The notes beneath the pieces are model-generated. The model was not told where the DNA came from. It saw nothing but the letters and a program-made list of their open reading frames with translations, and did no database searches. A DNA stretch of 64,000 bases. It comes from Selenihalanaerobacter shriftii (GTDB lineage: Bacteria > Bacillota > Halanaerobiia > Halobacteroidales > Acetohalobiaceae). Made by a program: the position numbers and the translations under genes. The stretch covers positions 144,595-208,594 of the forward strand of contig NZ_FUWM01000005.1 of assembly GCF_900167185.1 (NCBI RefSeq). Direction: 5' to 3'. Positions 1 through 9,369 of this stretch are shown piece after piece. Numbering within the stretch: position 1 is the stretch's first letter; each line of letters begins with the position of its first letter.

Positions 1-1520
1 TAAATAGACTAAAAATAAAAAAGCAGGATAGAAAACTTAATAACTTAAATAGATCTTTAAAGAAATTAGATGGTCTTTATAAAATGGGGAAAGAAATTAA
101 TTCAGGAACAAACTTATATCAGACTTTAGAGTCAATAGTTAAAATTACTTGTGAAGCATTGGATGTAGATTCTGGAGGAATTATAACTTTGGAAGATGAC
201 TCAAATAGAATTTGTCATAAATTTTTGAAGAACTTTAATCAAAAGTTGATTCCAGAAAAAATAGAGGAAGGAATATTTGAAGCGATAGTAGAAGAACGTC
301 AATCAATTATTAAGAATAACTTAGATTTTAATTCAGAGCTTCAATTTATTAAAGAGGGTGGTTATGAAACTTTTTTGGCTACTCCATTAATTGAAAATGA
401 TGAAGTAATTGGAATATTATTTGTAGTAAATAATACTAAATTTAGCAATGAGGATTTAGATGTCTTAAATAGATTAGCGAGTCAAGCATCATATTTGATT
501 AAAAAGAATCAGTTATTCGAAAAAATGCAGCGTAATGTGGCAGAATTAACTACTTTACAAAGAATTAGTAAGACGATTAACTCAACTTTAAATTTGGAGC
601 AAGTATTAGATTTAACGATTGATGTGATAGTTGGGACGATGGGAGTTTCCTCTTGTGCAGTAATGTTATTTGATAAGGATAATAAAAAATTAAAATTAGA
701 AGCTAGTCGAGGTTTATTAGCAAAATGTAAAAGGAAAGGGGCATTAGATATAAAAGCCTGTGTTTTTGCTAAAGAGACTCTTGAAAGTAAAAAACCAGTT
801 GTATATAATCAAGTGCCACAACAAATTAAAGAAGACTTAGGAATGCCAGAAATAAAGTCAGCTATAGCAGTCCCTCTTAAAGTAAGAGATGAAATAATAG
901 GAGTAATATTAGCTATCAATACTTTAATGGCTCATAGTTTTAGCAAAGAAGATGAACGTTTTTTAACAACTTTAACTAACCAAGTAGCAATTGCTTTAGA
1001 GAATGCTAAAATGTATAATAGAATGGAAGAGATAGCTATCAGGGATGGCTTAACTCAGTTATATAATCATAGTTACTTTCAAGAAGCTTTGGCTGATGAA
1101 ATTAATAGAGCCAAAAGATACGGGCAAGAGTTGTCATTAATTTTATTAGATATAGATAATTTTAAAGATTTTAATGACACTTATGGACATCAAGTAGGAG
1201 ATAAAGTCTTAAAAGAATTAGCTAAAAATTTAAAGTCTATTATTAGGGATATAGATGTTGTTGCTAGATATGGAGGAGAAGAATTTGTTATTATTTTACC
1301 AGCTACGAGTACAAAAGGTGCTGAAGATGTTGGATTTAGAATAAATGAATCTGTTAGAGAAATGGTAGTTAAAGATGATGGATTAGAATTGAATGTAACG
1401 GTTAGTATTGGAGTATCAACTTATAATCAGGCTTTATCACAAAAAGAGTTTATTAGTGAAGCAGATAAAGCTTTATATCGAGCGAAAAAAGAAGGAAAAG
1501 ATAGAACATGTATAGCTTAA
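1..1520 (+). CDS. GAF-GAF-GGDEF diguanylate cyclase (5' end outside window)
   Basis: The frame is open from the first bases of the window, so the protein begins upstream; the ATG at 84 is internal and is preceded by a lysine-rich, coiled-coil-like stretch. Counting from that Met, two GAF sensor domains span about residues 15-135 and 155-305, and a GGDEF domain spans 315-478. The active-site loop is GGEEF (397-401), and an RxxD inhibitory site (RDID, 388-391) lies five residues before it. By family knowledge it makes c-di-GMP from two GTP and is probably feedback-inhibited. The GAF ligands are unknown. An HD-GYP phosphodiesterase and a c-di-GMP riboswitch occur later in the window, so the organism uses this messenger. 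Confidence 0.93.
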   Translation, partial: NRLKIKKQDRKLNNLNRSLKKLDGLYKMGKEINSGTNLYQTLESIVKITCEALDVDSGGIITLEDDSNRICHKFLKNFNQKLIPEKIEEGIFEAIVEERQSIIKNNLDFNSELQFIKEGGYETFLATPLIENDEVIGILFVVNNTKFSNEDLDVLNRLASQASYLIKKNQLFEKMQRNVAELTTLQRISKTINSTLNLEQVLDLTIDVIVGTMGVSSCAVMLFDKDNKKLKLEASRGLLAKCKRKGALDIKACVFAKETLESKKPVVYNQVPQQIKEDLGMPEIKSAIAVPLKVRDEIIGVILAINTLMAHSFSKEDERFLTTLTNQVAIALENAKMYNRMEEIAIRDGLTQLYNHSYFQEALADEINRAKRYGQELSLILLDIDNFKDFNDTYGHQVGDKVLKELAKNLKSIIRDIDVVARYGGEEFVIILPATSTKGAEDVGFRINESVREMVVKDDGLELNVTVSIGVSTYNQALSQKEFISEADKALYRAKKEGKDRTCIA

Positions 1521-1527
1521 CTTAGAA

Positions 1528-1557
1528 GGCGCCTAATTAAATTAGGTGTCTTTTTTT
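1528..1557 (+). terminator. Rho-independent terminator
   Basis: A 10-bp stem with G-T wobbles and a TAA loop is followed by seven T. It ends the diguanylate cyclase transcript. Confidence 0.85.
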
Positions 1558-1625
1558 ATATTTGTTATATTTTAATAACTAATTGAATAGGATGGTATGG
1601 AGAGTTTAAAAAAGGAGGGACAAAA

Positions 1626-2309
1626 TTGAGGATTAAGCATAATATGACTTTATTGGTCATAATATTATTTTTGTTGGTGGCTATCATAGGAATAATCGGA
1701 TTACCGATTGATAAGGTACAAGAGGTTAAAGTAAATAAGGAACAATTACCTACTTTTGTTGAGGCTCATAATGTAGAAATAGTTTGGGATGTTTCAGGTA
1801 GTATGTGGGGAAAAGTAGCAGAAGATAGAAAGTATTTAAGATCTAAAAAAGTGTTAATTGATATTATAGAGTCTATACCAAGTAATGTAAACGTAGGTTT
1901 AAGAATTTTTGGAGCAAAAAATTCGAAACATAAGACTACTAATTTGAATGTAAAAGCAACTACTAATAATAGAAATAAATTATTAGAAAAAGTTAAACAA
2001 TTAAACCCTGCAGGTAAGTCACCAATTGGAAAAGCTTTAATAGAAGCCAGTAGAGATTTGGTCAATTTAGAGGGGAATAATCATATTTTATTAGTTACTG
2101 ATGGTAAAGACACAGGTAATATTATGCCTGGCAGAGTTGCGAACAGGTTGCGAGGACAAGGAATAAGAGTGCATATCTTGTATGTAGGGAATCCTCAAGA
2201 AAAAGTAGAAATTAATTTAAAGTCTATTGCTCAGTTAGGAGGAGGAAAATATTTTGTTTATTCAGAGAAGGACAAAGTGGTTCCTACTATGAATTTACAG
2301 GTAGAATAA
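1626..2309 (+). CDS. Membrane-anchored von Willebrand factor A domain protein
   Basis: This 227-residue protein starts at TTG behind a strong SD (AAAGGAGGG). One hydrophobic segment (about residues 8-27) works as a signal anchor, and the rest should face outward. The VWA domain carries the MIDAS metal motif DVSGS at 55-59, an SPIGKAL segment and a VTDGKD loop, so metal-dependent ligand binding is likely intact. VWA proteins of this single-domain type usually act as adhesion or assembly factors; the partner is unknown. It stands alone between a terminator and the acs cluster, so context adds nothing about its job. Confidence 0.8.
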   Translation: MRIKHNMTLLVIILFLLVAIIGIIGLPIDKVQEVKVNKEQLPTFVEAHNVEIVWDVSGSMWGKVAEDRKYLRSKKVLIDIIESIPSNVNVGLRIFGAKNSKHKTTNLNVKATTNNRNKLLEKVKQLNPAGKSPIGKALIEASRDLVNLEGNNHILLVTDGKDTGNIMPGRVANRLRGQGIRVHILYVGNPQEKVEINLKSIAQLGGGKYFVYSEKDKVVPTMNLQVE

Positions 2310-2647
2310 TAAATCCCATGTAAAATAAATACATAAATTGAATTGTGAAGAAAAAAACTTATTTTTTTGCAGGAATTCCATTAAAGAAAGAGAAATATAA
2401 TTATAACAAAACAAAAATATACAATGCAATGATAAATATCATGATTTAATTAAGGGTCTTATATGATATTGGGAAATTATTGTGGATATGCATTATATTT
2501 TTTTAATTTTTGTAGAAAAAATTACCTAAGAATATTTAAACTTCTAGATATAGAAATATATTAATTGATCTTACTATTCAGAAAATTTTAAAATATAATA
2601 ATTTTTATGTAATATTATAAAAAATAATGAAAGAGGTGTGGTAAGAG
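2310..2647 (+). promoter_or_regulatory. Intergenic region with sigma-H-like promoter before cooC
   Basis: No gene is seen in these 338 AT-rich bases. At 2369-2396 there is GCAGGAATT, a 14-base spacer and GAAAT. This resembles the sigma-H pattern (AGGAWWW, about 14-15 bases, GAAT). The same layout recurs before the malic-enzyme-like gene. It is a candidate start for the acs cluster transcript. The rest holds nothing I recognise. Confidence 0.35.
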
Positions 2648-3418
2648 ATGAAGATAGCAATTTCAGGAAAAGGTGGAGTAGGTAAAACAACAGTAACAGC
2701 AAATCTGAGTAAGATGTTTGCACAGAATGGTTATCAAATATTTGCTGTTGATGCAGATCCAGATGCCAATTTAGCAACTGCTTTAGGAATATCAGGTGAA
2801 GAAGCAGAAAATATTAAACCCTTAGTTGAATTAGAGGATGTAATTAAAGCAAAGAATGCTGGAGGAGGATCTTTAGTTAGTTTAAATCCTAAAGTTGAAT
2901 ATGTATTAGATGATTATGCATATGACTTAAATAATGTTAAATTCTTAAGAATGGGAGATATCAAACAAGGTGGTTCAGAGTGCTATTGTAAAGAAAACTC
3001 TTTTCTCCGTTCTTTAATGGACTCATTATTAATGGAAAAGAATGATGTAGTAATCTTGGATATGGGAGCTGGAATTGAGCATTTAAGTCGAGGTACAGCT
3101 CAAGCAGTAGATTGTTTAATTACTATTATTGAACCTAGCCAAGTAAGCATTGAAACTGCTGAAACAGTAAAGGAAATGGCTAGGGATTTAGATATTCCTT
3201 TGGTTAAGACTATAGTAAATAAGGTTTATGATGAAGAAGCTAAGAAATTTGTTGTGAATCACTTTCAGGCTGAGGATATACTAGGATTTATACCATTTAG
3301 TCAAGACGTAATTACATCTGCTATGAAAAGACAGCAACAGGATAAGATATCTGAAGCACTAAGACCCAGCATGAAAGATATATATAATAATCTTTTAAAG
3401 GAAGTAGGTGATAAATAA
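2648..3418 (+). CDS. cooC: CO dehydrogenase nickel-insertion ATPase CooC
   Basis: This is a MinD/SIMIBI-type P-loop ATPase of 256 residues. It has the deviant Walker A motif GKGGVGKTT (residues 7-15), the DADPDAN switch segment and a CxC pair (C112, C114) that binds metal at the dimer interface in known CooC proteins. The family helps insert nickel into the C-cluster of CO dehydrogenase in the cytoplasm. The SD (AGAGGTG) is well placed before ATG. It is the first gene of the acs cluster, 319 bases before cooS. Two further homologues occur here (11338 and 44703), so this copy probably serves the adjacent CO dehydrogenase. Confidence 0.92.
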   Translation: MKIAISGKGGVGKTTVTANLSKMFAQNGYQIFAVDADPDANLATALGISGEEAENIKPLVELEDVIKAKNAGGGSLVSLNPKVEYVLDDYAYDLNNVKFLRMGDIKQGGSECYCKENSFLRSLMDSLLMEKNDVVILDMGAGIEHLSRGTAQAVDCLITIIEPSQVSIETAETVKEMARDLDIPLVKTIVNKVYDEEAKKFVVNHFQAEDILGFIPFSQDVITSAMKRQQQDKISEALRPSMKDIYNNLLKEVGDK

Positions 3419-3428
3419 GGTAAATGAG

Positions 3429-3456
3429 TTGACACCTTATCTACAAATTTAATTAT
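3429..3456 (+). promoter_or_regulatory. Sigma-A-type promoter before cooS
   Basis: TTGACA at 3429-3434 is followed by a 16-base spacer and AATTAT at 3451-3456. The -35 box is perfect and the -10 box imperfect. It would give a leader of about 270 bases before cooS/acsA. Confidence 0.5.
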
Positions 3457-3737
3457 TCTCAGAAGGCGCAAGGGACTTTTCATTACATTGCTTCCATTAT
3501 GAATACTCCTTGCATAGATGTATGTCAGGGAGCATTAAGTGTTGATGAGGGGAAGGTAAGGTTTTCATGAGGACTAAAAGTGTAATTGTTGCCTTGATGA
3601 GAATTCGCCAGATCAGGATGTGCAGACATAAGCTTAACAGATAATTTGGTGTGTGAAGAAGTATAAAGTGTACTCAAAATACTTAATTTTTAAAAACATA
3701 ATTTTCTGAAAATAAGAACAAGGAGGTTGACAGATAT
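3457..3737 (+). other. Long leader before cooS, possible ferredoxin remnant
   Basis: No intact gene is present. The stretch around 3500-3570 reads, in one frame, like the end of a ferredoxin cluster motif (CIDVC, then QGALSVDEGKV) before stops appear, so it may be a decayed 4Fe-4S domain. It could equally be an RNA leader; I could not match it to a known riboswitch. The SD AAGGAGGTTG lies at the 3' end. Confidence 0.3.
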
Positions 3738-5660
3738 ATGAGTTTTGAATCTAAATCACAAGATCCTGCTAGTCAAGAAATGCTTCAGCTAGCAGCAGAT
3801 AAAGGAATGGAGACAATTTGGGATCGCTATGAAGCGATGCAACCACAGTGTGGTTTTGGAAGTACTGGACTTTGCTGTACGAACTGTTTACAAGGACCTT
3901 GTAGAATTGATCCATTTGGCGAAGGGCCTAGTGAAGGGATTTGTGGAGTTAGAGATTATTCAGTTGTAGCTCGTAACTTAGTAAGAACAATTGTAGGTGG
4001 TACTGCTTCTCACTCTGATCATGCTCGTCACGTAGCAGAGTTATTAAGAGAGGTAGCTGCTGGTCATATTGAAGGTTATGAAGTGAAAGATGAAGAGAAA
4101 TTAATGAAGGTTGCCAATAAGTTAGGATTAGAAACTGAAGGTAAAGATGTAAACGAGTTAACTAAAGAGGTAGCCGAAGAAGCAGTAGGTAACTTCATTG
4201 GATACCATGGTGAGGAAATGAGTTTCTTAAAGCCAATGGTACCAGAAATTCGTTACGAATTATTTAAAGAGTGCGATATTATTGCTACTGGAATTAATGA
4301 TGTTATTAATCAAGCTATTCATAGAACAGCAATGGGGATGGATGCTGACCCAGTAAACTTGATTTTTGGAGGTTTGAAGGCTGCATTAGCTGACTTTGTT
4401 GGCTGTACTATAGGAACTGACTTATCAGATATATTCTTCGGAACTCCACAAGTAGTTGAGTCTGAAGCTAACTTAGGAGTCTTAGATGAGAATGCGGTTA
4501 ACTTAGTAGTTCATGGTCACGAACCAGTTTTAAGTGAAAAGGTAATAGAAACGGCTAGAGCATTAGAAGATGAAGCAAAAGAAGCAGGGGCTGAAAATGG
4601 AATTAATGTTGTTGGTATTTGTTGTACAGGAAATGAGCTCTTAATGAGGCAGGGTGCTCCATTAGTAGCTAACTATGCTTCTCAAGAGCTAGCAATCATG
4701 ACTGGAGCAGCAGATGCTATGGTAGTAGATATTCAGTGTATTATGCCATCATTAAAGAATGTAACTGATTGCTTCCATACTGAATTGATTACAACTATGC
4801 CACATGTTAAGATTCCTGGAGCAAGACATATTCAGTTCAGTGATACTACTGCTGATCAAGATGCAGAAGAGATAGTTAGAACTGCAATAGATGCTTATGG
4901 TAGACGTAATCCAGATACAGTTAATATTCCAGATCATAAGAGTAAGTTAATGGCTGGATTTAGTGTAGAAGCACTTATGGATGCTTTCAGTAAAATTAAC
5001 GAAGAAGAGCCAATAAGTGTAATTACCGATGCAATTGCTGCTGGAGATATTAGAGGTATAGCAGTATTTGCTGGTTGTAATAATGTTAAGACACCACAAG
5101 ATAGAAATCATGTGGAAGTTGCTAAAGAGTTAGCTAAGAATGATGTGTTATGTGTAGCTACTGGATGTGTAGCCAATGCATTCGGTAAGAATGGTCTATT
5201 ACTTCCAGAAGCAGTTGAAAAGTATGCAGGTGAAGGACTTAAGAAATTCTTCAGTGAAGCAGCTGATGCTCTTGGAATGGAATTACCATTAATCTTACAT
5301 ATGGGTTCTTGTGTTGACAACTCCAGAGCGGTTGAATTAGGTACAGCTATTGCTAATTATTTAGGTGTAGATATCGGTGATTTACCATTAGTTGCTAGTG
5401 CACCTGAAGCCATGCATGAAAAGGCTGTGTCTATTGGTTCGTGGGCAGTTTCATTAGGATTACCTACTCATGTTGGAGTTGATGTGCCAATTACTGGTAG
5501 TTCTTTAGTAACTGAGGTCGGTACTAAGATTGCTAAGGATGTACTAGACGGTTACTTCATTATTGAAAAAGATCCTAAAGTTGCTGCTGAAAAGTTAATA
5601 GCAGAGATTGATGAACGTAACTGGTTATTAGAAATGAAGGCTAAAGCTAAAGAAGCGTAA
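3738..5660 (+). CDS. cooS: Carbon monoxide dehydrogenase catalytic subunit (acs cluster)
   Basis: This 640-residue nickel-iron CO dehydrogenase interconverts CO and CO2. In the acetyl-CoA pathway it supplies CO through a tunnel to AcsB (AcsA in acetogen naming). The D-cluster cysteines C38 and C46 and B-cluster cysteines C47, C50, C55 and C69 are present. C-cluster segments are also intact: VVHGHEP, GICCTG, DIQCIMP, FAGCNN, ATGCVA and MGSCVDN. It is preceded by its own promoter and long leader and lies 32 bases before acsB. A paralogue of equal length lies at 42756 beside cooF; position beside acsB marks this copy as the synthase partner. Confidence 0.96.
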   Translation: MSFESKSQDPASQEMLQLAADKGMETIWDRYEAMQPQCGFGSTGLCCTNCLQGPCRIDPFGEGPSEGICGVRDYSVVARNLVRTIVGGTASHSDHARHVAELLREVAAGHIEGYEVKDEEKLMKVANKLGLETEGKDVNELTKEVAEEAVGNFIGYHGEEMSFLKPMVPEIRYELFKECDIIATGINDVINQAIHRTAMGMDADPVNLIFGGLKAALADFVGCTIGTDLSDIFFGTPQVVESEANLGVLDENAVNLVVHGHEPVLSEKVIETARALEDEAKEAGAENGINVVGICCTGNELLMRQGAPLVANYASQELAIMTGAADAMVVDIQCIMPSLKNVTDCFHTELITTMPHVKIPGARHIQFSDTTADQDAEEIVRTAIDAYGRRNPDTVNIPDHKSKLMAGFSVEALMDAFSKINEEEPISVITDAIAAGDIRGIAVFAGCNNVKTPQDRNHVEVAKELAKNDVLCVATGCVANAFGKNGLLLPEAVEKYAGEGLKKFFSEAADALGMELPLILHMGSCVDNSRAVELGTAIANYLGVDIGDLPLVASAPEAMHEKAVSIGSWAVSLGLPTHVGVDVPITGSSLVTEVGTKIAKDVLDGYFIIEKDPKVAAEKLIAEIDERNWLLEMKAKAKEA

Positions 5661-5692
5661 ATGAAAATGTTTAAGTATAAGGAGGAGATAAA

Positions 5693-7819
5693 ATGTCTAT
5701 AGATGTATGTAAAGCAGCGATTGAAGGGACTATAGTTGCTACTAGCTTTGCTGAACTTCGGCTTAATCAGGCACTTAATGAGTATGGTCCAGATACTGAG
5801 ATAGCTTATCCTGATACTGGATATGAATTGCCTGTTATTTCAGGATTAGAAGGAACAAAGGTAACTAAGCTTGGACAATTACCAAGAATCCTAAATAAAT
5901 TTAAGAAGAATCTAAAGCATGAATTTGACTTTGAAAATGCTAAAATGGCTGGTGAATTAACAGCTATATCAGCTGAGATTATTGAGGCCTTAAAGTATAT
6001 TGGAGATGAAGATCCTTACGAAGATGAGGTATACACAGGATTTGTAAGTGATGGTGTATTAAGAGAATTAGGGGTACCTTTAGTAGACGGTACTATTCCT
6101 GGTATTGCATTACTTGTTGGTAAAGCTCGTAGCAGTGAAGAGGCTGCTGAGTTAGTTAAGGACTTACAAGGAAAAGGTATTTTAACAGTTCTTAATGACC
6201 AAATTATTGAGCAATTAATTGAAGAGGATGTTAAGATCGGTCTTGATTACTTAACTATTCCTTTAGGTCATTTTACTCAGGTAATCCACGTTGTTAACTT
6301 TGCTGTAAGAGCAGCATTAGCTTTTGGTGGTGAAGAACGTGGTGACTATGAAGCTATTTTAACTTATATTAGAGATAGAATTAAAGCATTCGTACTTGTT
6401 TTAGGCGATCTAGATGAGGTTAGAATTGCAGCTGGAATGGCAGCTAACCATTTAGGATTACCAGTTATCACTGACCAGGATGTACAAGAAGTTCCTGATT
6501 GGTTTGTAACTGAAAAGGACTATGAGGAAGCAGTTCTATTAGGACTTGAATTACAGGATATTCATATTGAAATTGTAGATATTCCAGTACCAATTACTGT
6601 AGGACCTGCTTTTGAAGGAGAGCAAATCAGAAGTGATGGTATGTATGTTGAGTTCGGTGGACAAAGAACTCCAGCATGTGAGTTAGTAAAGATGAGAGAA
6701 AAAGAGGAAATAGAGGATGGAAAAGTAGAAGTAATCGGACCAGACATTGATGATATTGAAGATGGTGACAAGTTACCATTAGGAATCATGGTTGATGTTT
6801 ATGGTCGAAATATGGAAGAGGATTTTGAAGGTGTATTTGAAAGAAGAGTTCACTACTTCTGCAACTATGGTGAAGGATTATGGCACGTAGGTCAGCGTGA
6901 CATCAACTGGGTTCGAATTAGTAAAGAAGCTGTAGAGAAAGGATTTACAATTGAGGGTATAGGTCACATCTTATACGCTAAGTTTAAGTCTGAATATCCA
7001 TCATTAATTGATAGACTTCAAGTAAGAATTGTTACTGATGAAGACAAAATTGATGAAGTATTAGATGAAGCTCGAGAACGTTACACGAAGCGTGACGATA
7101 GAATGAGAGAATTAACTGATGAGTCAGTAGATGTATTCTATGACTGTACTTTATGTCAGTCTTTTGCACCAGATCACGTATGTATTGTAACTCCTGACCG
7201 AGTTGGATTATGTGGAGCAGTTAGTTGGTTAGATGCTAAAGCCGCTTATGAAATTGAACCAACTGGACCTAACCAGCCTGTTGAATTAGGTGAATGTATA
7301 GATGAGCATAATGGGCAATGGACAGGATGTAATGAAAGACAGTATAAGGAATCAAGCGGTAAGATTGAAGAAGTAAATATTTATTCAATCATAGATAATC
7401 CAATGACTTCTTGTGGATGTTTTGAGGCAATCATGGCTATGCTTCCAGAAGCAAATGGCTTCATGATTGTAAACCGTGAATTTTCTGATCAAACTCCTGT
7501 TGGTATGAAGTTCTCTACTTTAGCTGGTACAGTAGGTGGAGGAAATCAGACTCCAGGATTTATGGGAATCGGTAAATCTTACGTTTCTAGCCCTAAGTTT
7601 GTTAAGGGTGATGGTGGTATAAGAAGAATAGTTTGGATGCCGAAAGAATTAAAAGAGCATTTAAGGGATGACATTGAGCGACGTGGTGAAGAACTAGGTC
7701 TTGATAACTTCTATGATATGATTGCTGATGAAACTGTAGGAGAGACTGTAGATGAAATCTTGCCATATTTAGAAGAGAAGGGACATCCTGCTTTGGAAAT
7801 GGATCCACTTATGGGATAA
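5693..7819 (+). CDS. acsB: Acetyl-CoA synthase AcsB
   Basis: The 708-residue protein condenses CO, a methyl group from the corrinoid protein and CoA into acetyl-CoA at a nickel-nickel-4Fe4S A-cluster. The cluster cysteines C485, C488, C497 and C507 and the distal-nickel C574-G-C576 motif keep exactly the spacing of the Moorella enzyme (506, 509, 518, 528, 595, 597). The protein is about 20 residues shorter than that enzyme, all before the A-cluster. SD AAGGAGGAG is 7 bases before ATG. A long intercistronic hairpin separates it from acsC. Confidence 0.97.
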   Translation: MSIDVCKAAIEGTIVATSFAELRLNQALNEYGPDTEIAYPDTGYELPVISGLEGTKVTKLGQLPRILNKFKKNLKHEFDFENAKMAGELTAISAEIIEALKYIGDEDPYEDEVYTGFVSDGVLRELGVPLVDGTIPGIALLVGKARSSEEAAELVKDLQGKGILTVLNDQIIEQLIEEDVKIGLDYLTIPLGHFTQVIHVVNFAVRAALAFGGEERGDYEAILTYIRDRIKAFVLVLGDLDEVRIAAGMAANHLGLPVITDQDVQEVPDWFVTEKDYEEAVLLGLELQDIHIEIVDIPVPITVGPAFEGEQIRSDGMYVEFGGQRTPACELVKMREKEEIEDGKVEVIGPDIDDIEDGDKLPLGIMVDVYGRNMEEDFEGVFERRVHYFCNYGEGLWHVGQRDINWVRISKEAVEKGFTIEGIGHILYAKFKSEYPSLIDRLQVRIVTDEDKIDEVLDEARERYTKRDDRMRELTDESVDVFYDCTLCQSFAPDHVCIVTPDRVGLCGAVSWLDAKAAYEIEPTGPNQPVELGECIDEHNGQWTGCNERQYKESSGKIEEVNIYSIIDNPMTSCGCFEAIMAMLPEANGFMIVNREFSDQTPVGMKFSTLAGTVGGGNQTPGFMGIGKSYVSSPKFVKGDGGIRRIVWMPKELKEHLRDDIERRGEELGLDNFYDMIADETVGETVDEILPYLEEKGHPALEMDPLMG

Positions 7820-7856
7820 TTTAGATTCCAATAATTATTAATTACTAATTAAAAAG

Positions 7857-7909
7857 TATAGAAGATTGAGCAGAAAGCAGTTTACTATATTACTGTTCAA
7901 TCTTCTATA
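7857..7909 (+). repeat. Intercistronic 17-bp hairpin between acsB and acsC
   Basis: The arms at 7857-7873 and 7893-7909 pair over 17 bases with one G-T wobble. No T-run follows, only AAAAATAAA, so it is more likely an mRNA stability or processing element than a strong terminator. Confidence 0.7.
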
Positions 7910-7963
7910 AAAATAAATATGTTAAAAAACTAAAGAAAACAATATGAAAGGAGAAATCAGATT

Positions 7964-9325
7964 ATGGGTTTAACAGGATTAGAAATTTATAAGAAATTAC
8001 CGCAAACTAATTGTGGTGAATGTGGACCTCCTACTTGTTTAGCTTTTGCTATGCAATTAGCAGAAGGAAAGGCTAAATTAGATCAGTGTCCTGACGTTTC
8101 AGATGAGGCAAAGCAGGCTTTAAATGCTGCTTCAGCACCTCCAATTGAAACAGTTGCTATGGGGACTGGTGATTATGAAATAGAGGTAGGTGGAGAGACA
8201 GAATTATTTAGACATGATAAGACTTTCTTCAATCAACCAGGGGTTGCAATTTCAGTGAGTGATGAAGAAGGTGCGGATGATATTGCCGATAAGATAGAGA
8301 AAATTAATGCTTTAACTTTTGAGAGAGTTGGGCAGGTAATTGAATTAGGTATGATTGCAGTTGTAAATGATTCTGATGATGCTGATACTTTTGTAGAAGC
8401 AGTAAAAGTAGTAGCAGAAAATACAGAGAGAACTTTAATTTTAGTTTCTCAGGATCCAGCAGCTATTGAGGGAGCTTTAGCAGAAGTTGCTGATAGAAAT
8501 CCGTTGATTTATGCTGCAGTAGAAGCTAATTATGAAGAAATGACAGAATTAGCTAAAGAGAATGAATGTCCATTAGCTGTTAAGGGGGATGACCTAGATA
8601 GTTTAGCTGAGTTAACTAAGAAGGTAAAAGATTTAGATTATGATAACTTAGTTATTGATTCTGGTTCTAGAGATACAGCTCAAGTATTAGCTGATCAGAC
8701 AGTAATTAGAAGATTAAGTATTAAGAAGAAATTTAGACCTGTTGGATTCCCAACTATAACATTTACTGAAGCAGATACTGTTGCAGAAGAGGTCATGCAA
8801 GCTAGTACTTATGTATCTAAGTATGCTGGTATAGTAGTCTTAAGTAATGCTCTTGAATTAGCTGAAGTATTACCATTATTAACAGTGAGACAGAATATCT
8901 ATACAGATCCAAGAGTGCCTGTTACAGTTGAACCAAATAAGGTATATGAGGTTGGTGAACCTGATGAGACATCACCAGTATTTATCACTACTAACTTCTC
9001 ATTATCTTATTATAGTGTAGAAGGAGATGTAAGTGGTGGTAAACTTGATGCTTACATTATCCCAATTGATACAGATGGTACTTCTGTACTTACTGGTTGG
9101 GCTGCTGATAAGTTTGGTGGTAAGAAGATTGGTGAAATCATGACTGAGGAAACTGATATTGAAGATAGAGTAAATCATAAAAAGGTTATTATTCCAGGTC
9201 ATGTAGCAGTAATTAGTGGTAAGTTAGAAGAAGCATCTGGTTGGGATGTTCTTGTAGGACCACGTGAATGTTCTGGAATTCCAAGTTATATTGCCAGTAG
9301 ATGGGAACAAGAATTAGGAGCATAA
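7964..9325 (+). CDS. acsC: Corrinoid iron-sulfur protein large subunit AcsC
   Basis: The 453-residue gamma subunit of the corrinoid iron-sulfur protein. With AcsD it carries the methyl group from methyltetrahydrofolate to acetyl-CoA synthase. The N-terminal 4Fe-4S domain shows C17, C20, C25 and C42 in the CxxCx4C...C layout; the cluster reactivates oxidised cobalamin. A TIM-barrel domain and a C-terminal cobalamin-binding domain follow (family knowledge). Unlike some acetogen clusters, acsD does not directly follow it; acsV and acsF lie between. Confidence 0.95.
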   Translation: MGLTGLEIYKKLPQTNCGECGPPTCLAFAMQLAEGKAKLDQCPDVSDEAKQALNAASAPPIETVAMGTGDYEIEVGGETELFRHDKTFFNQPGVAISVSDEEGADDIADKIEKINALTFERVGQVIELGMIAVVNDSDDADTFVEAVKVVAENTERTLILVSQDPAAIEGALAEVADRNPLIYAAVEANYEEMTELAKENECPLAVKGDDLDSLAELTKKVKDLDYDNLVIDSGSRDTAQVLADQTVIRRLSIKKKFRPVGFPTITFTEADTVAEEVMQASTYVSKYAGIVVLSNALELAEVLPLLTVRQNIYTDPRVPVTVEPNKVYEVGEPDETSPVFITTNFSLSYYSVEGDVSGGKLDAYIIPIDTDGTSVLTGWAADKFGGKKIGEIMTEETDIEDRVNHKKVIIPGHVAVISGKLEEASGWDVLVGPRECSGIPSYIASRWEQELGA

Positions 9326-9369
9326 CCTGACCGATAGTAACCAGTTTGACTAATGGGAGGGGAATACAA

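Noticed and set aside
3457..3737. Possible cobalamin riboswitch before cooS
   Set aside because: A CGCCAGATCAGG stretch looks a little like the B12 box, but the AGCCAGGAGACCTGCC order and the other conserved blocks are absent.
9346..9369. Upstream TTG start of acsV
   Set aside because: It overlaps the SD of the ATG at 9370, and the family begins directly with the 2Fe-2S domain.
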